A DNA stretch of 7,514 nucleotides from Patescibacteria group bacterium (lineage in GTDB: Bacteria; Patescibacteria; Microgenomatia; Levybacterales; UBA12049). The position numbers were made by a program, and so were the translations under genes. Positions 5,519-7,514 of this stretch are shown here, piece by piece. The stretch is taken from the NCBI GenBank assembly GCA_023379465.1, contig JAMCTM010000005.1:1-7514 (forward strand), read 5' to 3'. The notes beneath the pieces were generated by a model. It was not told where the DNA came from. It did no database searches and saw only the letters and a program-made list of their open reading frames with translations. Position 1 is the stretch's first letter; each line of letters starts with the position of its first letter.

Positions 5519-6181
5519 TCATTTTATTTTTCCTCTCAAGCTATCTACAATATCTTTCGCGGCATCCTTGCCGCCCAAACCAAAAGCAATCCCGCCTGCT
5601 ATTGCTATCATCGCCACAAATCCTGTAAATAAGATTCTTATCAAATCGCTTGCCACTCCAAGCTGATTAAGGACAGCCAGAATAACAAAAATCACCACTG
5701 CCCATCTGGCAACCGAGGCGATTGTATGGGCTGTTTCGGGCGATATCTCTCTTGCCGATGCCAGAACAATATCGTGCACCAGTCTTGCTACTACAAAGCC
5801 TACCAGAGCGATAATTGCCGCCACAAAAACGTTTGGTATATACAGCAAAAACGTGTTAAGAACCGTTACAACCTGGGGCAGTCCCCAAACATCTGCTGTC
5901 GGAATTAAAAAGATAATAATGACAAACCATCTTATTATCTCTGCCAGTATGTTCGTCCAGTTAAGGTCCTTTTTCCCCTCCGGCACCCCGTATTTTTTTA
6001 ATAAGGATTCGACGTTTAACGCCTTAAAAATTTCTATTACAGCCTGTTTAAGAATAGAGGCAATGATAATACCTACCAGTAAGATTATGGTGCCCGCGAT
6101 AAATTTGGGAGTGAAAACACCTATTGCCTGCAACCCGTTGTTAATAGAGGCAAGCAGTGTCTGCCCAATATCCGTTGTCAA
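5519..6181 (-). CDS. MscS-related small membrane protein (TM-helix repeat)
   Basis: A 220-residue membrane protein with about five hydrophobic segments, near residues 24-44, 84-96, 109-131, 145-163 and 175-200. The repeats of the type 'AGTIILLVGIIIASILK' and 'VAAIIALVGFVVARLV', and the ending AGGIAFGLGGKDAAKDIVDSL, match the conserved TM-helix units of MscS-like mechanosensitive channels, including the Gly-rich pore-helix end. The cytoplasmic beta domain of MscS is missing, so this is a transmembrane-only relative. Channel activity is an inference. The start is TTG at 6179-6181, because the very strong Shine-Dalgarno is 8 nt upstream of it and overlaps the alternative GTG at 6188-6190. Transcription probably starts near 6248 from TTGACA-N17-TTTAAT, leaving a leader of about 65 nt with an inverted repeat at its 5' end. 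Confidence 0.75.
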   Translation of the reverse strand: MTTDIGQTLLASINNGLQAIGVFTPKFIAGTIILLVGIIIASILKQAVIEIFKALNVESLLKKYGVPEGKKDLNWTNILAEIIRWFVIIIFLIPTADVWGLPQVVTVLNTFLLYIPNVFVAAIIALVGFVVARLVHDIVLASAREISPETAHTIASVARWAVVIFVILAVLNQLGVASDLIRILFTGFVAMIAIAGGIAFGLGGKDAAKDIVDSLRGKIK

Positions 6182-6186
6182 ACTTT

Positions 6187-6199
6187 TCACCTCCCTTCT
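6187..6199 (-). promoter_or_regulatory. Near-consensus Shine-Dalgarno fixing a TTG start
   Basis: The minus strand reads AGAAGGGAGGTGA, which differs at one base from the full complement of the usual 16S 3' end (AGAAAGGAGGTGA). GGAGG (6190-6194) is 8 nt before TTG at 6181. The in-frame GTG at 6188-6190 lies inside the ribosome-binding sequence itself and cannot be served by it. It is the only strong Shine-Dalgarno seen in the window. Confidence 0.8.
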
Positions 6200-6228
6200 A
6201 ATCTCATATTTTTATCTTTTCTAAAGGT

Positions 6229-6247
6229 ACGGTTAAGTTTAAACCGT
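6229..6247. promoter_or_regulatory. Inverted repeat at the predicted channel-gene start site
   Basis: ACGGTT (6229-6234) and AACCGT (6242-6247) are perfect 6-bp arms separated by 7 bases, with GTTTAAAC (6237-6244) as an overlapping palindrome. The element begins where transcription from the -10 at 6255-6260 should start. It could be an operator or a hairpin at the 5' end of the mRNA. Confidence 0.4.
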
Positions 6248-6254
6248 TATTTTA

Positions 6255-6283
6255 ATTAAAAGATATTCTTTTGGTATTGTCAA
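6255..6283 (-). promoter_or_regulatory. Promoter of the channel-like gene
   Basis: The minus strand has a perfect -35 TTGACA (6278-6283), a 17-bp spacer and TTTAAT (6255-6260), one mismatch from TATAAT. The -35 bases overlap those of the oppositely directed tRNA-Lys promoter. Confidence 0.7.
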
Positions 6284-6306
6284 GTCCGCGGATTGACTGT
6301 TATAAT
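6277..6306 (+). promoter_or_regulatory. Promoter of tRNA-Lys
   Basis: TTGTCA (6277-6282), an 18-bp spacer, then TG-T-TATAAT with a perfect -10 at 6301-6306 and an extended TG at 6298-6299. The tRNA starts 8 nt after the -10, so the 5' leader should be only one or two bases. Confidence 0.75.
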
Positions 6307-6314
6307 AAAAATAC

Positions 6315-6386
6315 GGGCCGGTAGCTCAGTGGTAGAGCAGGAGCCTTTTAAGCTCTTGGTCGTGGGTTCGAATCCCTCCCGGCTCA
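6315..6386 (+). tRNA. tRNA-Lys (anticodon TTT)
   Basis: The acceptor arm GGGCCGG pairs with CCGGCTC (one G-U). The D arm is GCTCAGTGGTAGAGC. The anticodon stem GGAGC/GCTCT encloses CTTTTAA, with TTT at 34-36. The T arm is GTGGG-TTCGAAT-CCCTC with one T-T mismatch at 50-64. The discriminator A is followed by CCG, so CCA is not fully encoded. The call is firm; the T-arm mismatch is slightly unusual. Confidence 0.93.
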
Positions 6387-6424
6387 CCGAATAGCGCTAA
6401 AAGACTGGGAAAATGAACCCTATT

Positions 6425-7330
6425 TTACCTCCCTTTATAGAAAGGCGAGTACTTTTTAAGAAGAAGAGGAAACTTTTCCAAACTAAATTGAAATATGTTT
6501 CTTTTGGTGCAAATCTTATTTAACTGGGCAATATCCGCCATTGAGGCCGTTGTGGTTTTTGTTGTATAGGGATACATAATGGCCTTAGGATCCTGCTCGT
6601 GCTGCATTCCGAGCGCGTGTCCTAGTTCATGAGCCAGGGTATGAATCAGCTCATCGTGATTAGTGTCAAAATATATCACGATTGTGTCATTCGCCGGATC
6701 ATACAAACCTTCTTCCGGTTTAAGAGATAAGGCATTATTAAATGTGTTTATTGTGCTTTGCAGTTCATTGATCTTTTGATTATACTGATTGGTTGAGATA
6801 TTCAGTCTGTCCGCGAGCTGATTAAGTTTATCGGCCTCATTTTTTAAATCCTGCTGTTCTGTCTTTAACCTATTATATGCATCAGGAGGCGCTCCGCCTT
6901 TTGCGTTCCACATGTTAACCTCCGCGTTAAAACTATTCAGTTTTTGTTTAAAATCGGAGGATAGCTGTTTGTATTCCCGGATTTCCGGATTTATGGAATC
7001 TTTGCCGCTTTGTATCTGATTCTCAAGACTGCCTATTTTATTATCAATGGCCTGCCTTTGGTCAAACACCAGGCTTATTGTTAGATCCGCCTTTTTGTTA
7101 AACTCAAAAAGAGTTTTATTCTCCGCCTTATTCCAAATATCCGCGGCCTCTTTTATATCCAGCAGAAACTGATCATCCGTTATATTAAATCTGGGATCAA
7201 CCGTTCCCAATCTGTACTCTATCGGAGTATCGCACGCGGATAGATAAAGGATGTTATTGGCGTATCCTAAAATCTGCTTATTAAACAAAACAGCCGCCGC
7301 GAGTAAAAGCAGAACTATGATTTTTTTCAT
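6425..7330 (-). CDS. Exported matrixin-type metalloprotease with coiled-coil insertion
   Basis: A 301-residue protein when started at the ATG at 7328-7330. The frame continues to 7399, but the extra 23 codons precede the signal peptide. Residues 1-17 form a signal peptide or anchor (MKK then LLLLAAAVLF). LSAC at 30-33 resembles a lipobox but lies late, so lipidation is uncertain. The N-terminal catalytic half has CDTPIEYRLGTVDPRF (33-48), EAADIW and ADLTISLVFDQRQ. The C-terminal half has the metzincin zinc site HELGHALGMQH (H234, E235, H238, H244) and the Met-turn AIMYPY (M252). Between them, at about 104-205, is a Gln/Asn/Lys-rich predicted coiled coil that splits the domain. C33 and C274 may form a disulfide, as both flank the catalytic domain. 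It should act outside the cytoplasmic membrane; the substrate is unknown. A weak promoter TTGATT-N16-TAAAAT (7345-7372) precedes it, with no Shine-Dalgarno. Confidence 0.87.
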   Translation of the reverse strand: MKKIIVLLLLAAAVLFNKQILGYANNILYLSACDTPIEYRLGTVDPRFNITDDQFLLDIKEAADIWNKAENKTLFEFNKKADLTISLVFDQRQAIDNKIGSLENQIQSGKDSINPEIREYKQLSSDFKQKLNSFNAEVNMWNAKGGAPPDAYNRLKTEQQDLKNEADKLNQLADRLNISTNQYNQKINELQSTINTFNNALSLKPEEGLYDPANDTIVIYFDTNHDELIHTLAHELGHALGMQHEQDPKAIMYPYTTKTTTASMADIAQLNKICTKRNIFQFSLEKFPLLLKKYSPFYKGR

Positions 7331-7344
7331 AGATAATGTATTTA

Positions 7345-7372
7345 ATTTTAACCCTTTTTCCAAAAAAATCAA
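7345..7372 (-). promoter_or_regulatory. Possible promoter of the matrixin gene
   Basis: The minus strand reads TTGATT (7367-7372), a 16-bp spacer and TAAAAT (7345-7350), 14 nt before the ATG. The expected leader is about 7-8 nt, too short for a Shine-Dalgarno, and none is seen. The region is AT-rich, so the assignment is tentative. Confidence 0.4.
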
Positions 7373-7415
7373 AACTCCAATCCGGCCGAACGAACTCACA
7401 CTCCTGACATAACTA

Positions 7416-7424
7416 TGCTACACT
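7416..7424 (+). promoter_or_regulatory. Extended -10 before the right-edge gene
   Basis: TG-C-TACACT ends 8 nt before the ATG at 7433, so the mRNA would be leaderless or nearly so. No -35 is recognised at 16-18 bp. It follows the same geometry as other promoters in the window. Confidence 0.45.
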
Positions 7425-7432
7425 AGATCAAT

Positions 7433-7514
7433 ATGTCAGATCTCTTAACTGCCCCAAGAGGTGAATTGATACAACTGATCTATGAATTAACAGAGAGAGT
7501 TGAGATGTTAGAGG
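7433..7514 (+). CDS. N-terminus of a possible IS66-like transposase (partial)
   Basis: An ATG at 7433 opens 27 codons that run off the window: MSDLLTAPRGELIQLIYE, then LTERVEMLE. The pattern 'short polar start, PREEL-x-LI, then a coiled-coil heptad' is what I recognise from N-termini of IS66-family (TnpC) transposases, which carry a leucine-zipper-like region there. With no catalytic DDE part visible, this is only a suggestion; another protein with an N-terminal coiled coil would look the same. No inverted repeat or target duplication of an insertion sequence was found in the 102 bases to its left. It diverges from the matrixin gene. Confidence 0.45.
   Translation, partial: MSDLLTAPRGELIQLIYELTERVEMLE

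Noticed and set aside
5726..6224. Plus-strand frames opposite the channel-like gene
   Set aside because: They are antisense shadows of a well-supported membrane-protein gene, with Cys/Asn-rich composition and no motifs.
6387..6424. Terminator between tRNA-Lys and the matrixin gene
   Set aside because: The 38 bases between the convergent genes hold only a short AGCGCT palindrome and no stem with a U tract.
7331..7399. 23-codon N-terminal extension of the matrixin
   Set aside because: It precedes a clean signal peptide beginning MKKII and would bury it internally; the possible promoter also lies within the extension.
7331..7432. Left end of an insertion sequence
   Set aside because: I looked for a terminal inverted repeat or flanking target duplication and saw none. 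The other end is outside the window.
1..7514. TGA recoding as glycine (as in SR1/Gracilibacteria)
   Set aside because: TGA ends the metallopeptidase and channel-like genes at sensible positions, and no in-frame TGA interrupts any conserved protein.

Overview
The window reads as a compact piece of a Candidate Phyla Radiation (Patescibacteria) genome, most likely Microgenomates-like. This assignment is inferred from protein character, not from a marker gene. The support is AT-rich coding with many Lys/Ile/Phe codons, small single-domain proteins, a shortened CysRS-family protein, a CPR-style matrixin with a C..PI.YR.G..D.RF N-terminus, tRNA genes without a complete encoded CCA, and several genes with no Shine-Dalgarno but a -10 box directly in front of the ATG. 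TGA is used as a stop, so the code looks standard and not the SR1/Gracilibacteria recoding.

Layout, left to right. Positions 1-262 (-) hold the N-terminal part of a probable DNA polymerase III delta subunit (HolA-like). Positions 298-711 and 713-1231 (-) hold a small HExxH metallopeptidase and a YkuK-type RNase H-like protein, one base apart. Positions 1253-2398 (-) encode an exported clan-A-like glycoside hydrolase with its own promoter at the end of the preceding gene. Positions 2414-3580 (-) encode a CysRS-family enzyme that resembles the mycothiol ligase MshC in its motifs and its truncated end. It diverges from a PIG-L/LmbE zinc deacetylase at 3674-4378 (+). Positions 4444-5361 (-) encode a membrane-anchored CE4 polysaccharide deacetylase lying just behind tRNA-Glu (5382-5455, -). 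Positions 5519-6181 (-) encode a small MscS-related membrane protein lacking the cytoplasmic domain. tRNA-Lys (6315-6386, +) diverges from it through promoters that share their -35 bases. Positions 6425-7330 (-) encode an exported matrixin protease with a long coiled coil inserted in the catalytic domain. From 7433 (+) the N-terminus of a possible IS66-like transposase runs off the window.

Three themes stand out. One is envelope and surface biology: glycoside hydrolase, polysaccharide deacetylase, PIG-L deacetylase, exported protease and channel-like protein. The second is the MshC-like ligase paired with a PIG-L deacetylase, which recalls two consecutive steps of mycothiol synthesis but may simply be a short CysRS next to an unrelated deacetylase. 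The third is promoter architecture: three genes have a -10 hexamer exactly 6 nt before the ATG, which predicts leaderless mRNAs, whereas the channel gene has a long leader and a near-consensus Shine-Dalgarno. No CRISPR array, complete insertion sequence or origin is visible, and no stretch longer than about 125 bases lacks a gene.
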